Assembly (NCBI GenBank): GCA_910576785.1
Contig: CAJTJG010000002.1
Span: forward strand, 62,001-126,000
Length of the DNA stretch: 64,000 nucleotides
Direction: 5' to 3'
DNA from: an uncultured Duncaniella sp.
GTDB taxonomy: Bacteria; Bacteroidota; Bacteroidia; Bacteroidales; Muribaculaceae
Below the pieces are notes generated by a model. That model did no database searches. It was not told the origin of the DNA and saw nothing but the letters and a program-made list of their open reading frames with translations. The position numbers and the translations under genes were made by a program. The stretch's first letter is position 1. Every line of letters starts with the position of its first letter. Below are positions 63,542 through 64,000 of this stretch, in pieces.

Positions 63542-64000
63542 GAACTCCCGATGTGTCCGTAGGCATCATCATGGGCCGGACCGAACTAAGATTCACACTC
63601 TCCGGCATATATTCCGCAGCCGGCATGGACGTGGTGACAGGTGCGCAGACCGTGCGCCTGAGCGACGGTGGAATGGGAGTGGTATGGAACGGCTCGGTCT
63701 ACCCCGAGCTATGTTTCACTCCATCATCATATGACGGCGATTCCTTCGAGCTCGAAGGTGTCACCATTGGAGTCAACTTCCATTGGGAACGTAAGGAGAA
63801 CCAGCGCTTCCGTGGCTCCCTGCGCATCATCGTGGAGAACGGTACCCTCACGGCTGTCAATATACTCGGCGTGGAGGATTATCTCGTATCCGTGATATCA
63901 AGCGAGATGCGCTCCACATCATCGCCCGCCCTCCTGAGGGCACATGCCGTGATATCCCGCTCATGGCTGCTGGCACAGATGGAGAACAGCAACCGCGGGG
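63538..64000 (+). CDS. SpoIID/LytB-domain protein, N-terminal part (cut by window end)
   Basis: The frame opens at the ATGA overlap with the DUF4922 gene and runs off the window after about 154 residues. The segment FRGSLRIIVENGTLTAVNIL and GVEDYLVSVISSEMR, then SSPALLRAHAVISRSWLLAQ, is the SpoIID domain signature. Such proteins process glycan strands of peptidoglycan or activate amidases. No signal peptide is seen in the first 30 residues (MRTPDVSVGIIMGRTELRF), which is unusual for an envelope enzyme. The catalytic Glu may be the one in SSEM. Confidence 0.85.
   Translation, partial: MRTPDVSVGIIMGRTELRFTLSGIYSAAGMDVVTGAQTVRLSDGGMGVVWNGSVYPELCFTPSSYDGDSFELEGVTIGVNFHWERKENQRFRGSLRIIVENGTLTAVNILGVEDYLVSVISSEMRSTSSPALLRAHAVISRSWLLAQMENSNRG

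Noticed and set aside
1..64000. CRISPR arrays, tRNA or rRNA genes, insertion sequences, integrases
   Set aside because: No regularly spaced direct repeats, no cloverleaf candidates with CCA ends, and no transposase or recombinase motifs were seen by eye; a tRNA scan would settle the RNA part.

Overview
The window reads as a chromosomal stretch of a gut Bacteroidales bacterium, most likely from the Muribaculaceae/Bacteroidaceae neighbourhood. The grounds are SusC/SusD pairs, many secreted glycoside hydrolases and polysaccharide lyases, a membrane-bound propeller regulator with an AraC output, outer-membrane beta-barrels of the CarboxypepD_reg/plug type, and Bacteroidetes-type promoters (TTTG, 19-21 nt, TAnnTTTG). 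The family assignment is inference. I saw no rRNA, tRNA, CRISPR array or transposase.

Layout. (1) 1-7132, plus strand: a catabolic operon of GH92 alpha-mannosidase (cut by the window edge), ROK sugar kinase, secreted EEP-fold phosphodiesterase, GH78 alpha-L-rhamnosidase and mannose-6-phosphate isomerase. (2) 7140-22440, minus strand: a locus for ribosomally made, modified peptides (RiPPs). It has two modules of the same design: a cysteine-rich double-glycine precursor, then an RNA hairpin, a radical SAM/SPASM maturase and an outer-membrane barrel. Between them lies a shared export block: a third barrel, a C39-peptidase ABC transporter and a 68-residue HlyD-like fragment. A DUF3244-like secreted protein and a membrane TPR regulator sit at the upstream end. 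Much of it is AT-rich against GC-rich neighbours. (3) 22643-27106, plus strand: a tight five-gene operon of an LPG-synthase/flippase-like membrane protein, a cation-channel-like protein with an odd filter, a stand-alone amino-acid adenylation enzyme, a GNAT and an alpha/beta hydrolase. (4) 27268-31776: a tandem DNRLRE secreted protein divergent from the propeller/AraC regulator. (5) 32018-53438, plus strand: a polysaccharide utilisation locus with ECF sigma factor, SusC, SusD, Ig-like surface protein, alginate-lyase-fold lyase, beta-helix GH28-like enzyme, heparinase II/III-like lyase, GH127, GH97, GH43, GH88, DUF4861 and a second ROK kinase. (6) 53677-64000: housekeeping genes (HdeD-like protein, dnaG, thrS-infC-rpmI-rplT, mdh) and an operon of GT2, DUF4922 and a SpoIID-like protein cut by the window edge.

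How the parts work together. In region 1, mannose freed by GH92 can be phosphorylated by the ROK kinase and isomerised by ManA. In region 5, the lyases plus GH88 point to a non-sulfated uronic-acid polysaccharide with arabinofuranose side chains. In region 2, both leaders end in GG with the E(-8)/V(-4) pattern expected by the C39 peptidase, so one transporter probably trims and exports both products. Both precursor genes share a near-identical promoter, and both have a hairpin just after their stop codon, which should make precursor mRNA more abundant than maturase mRNA. A 15-bp perfect inverted repeat flanks the promoter of the export block, so that promoter may be invertible. Region 2 is the best candidate for a previously undescribed system.
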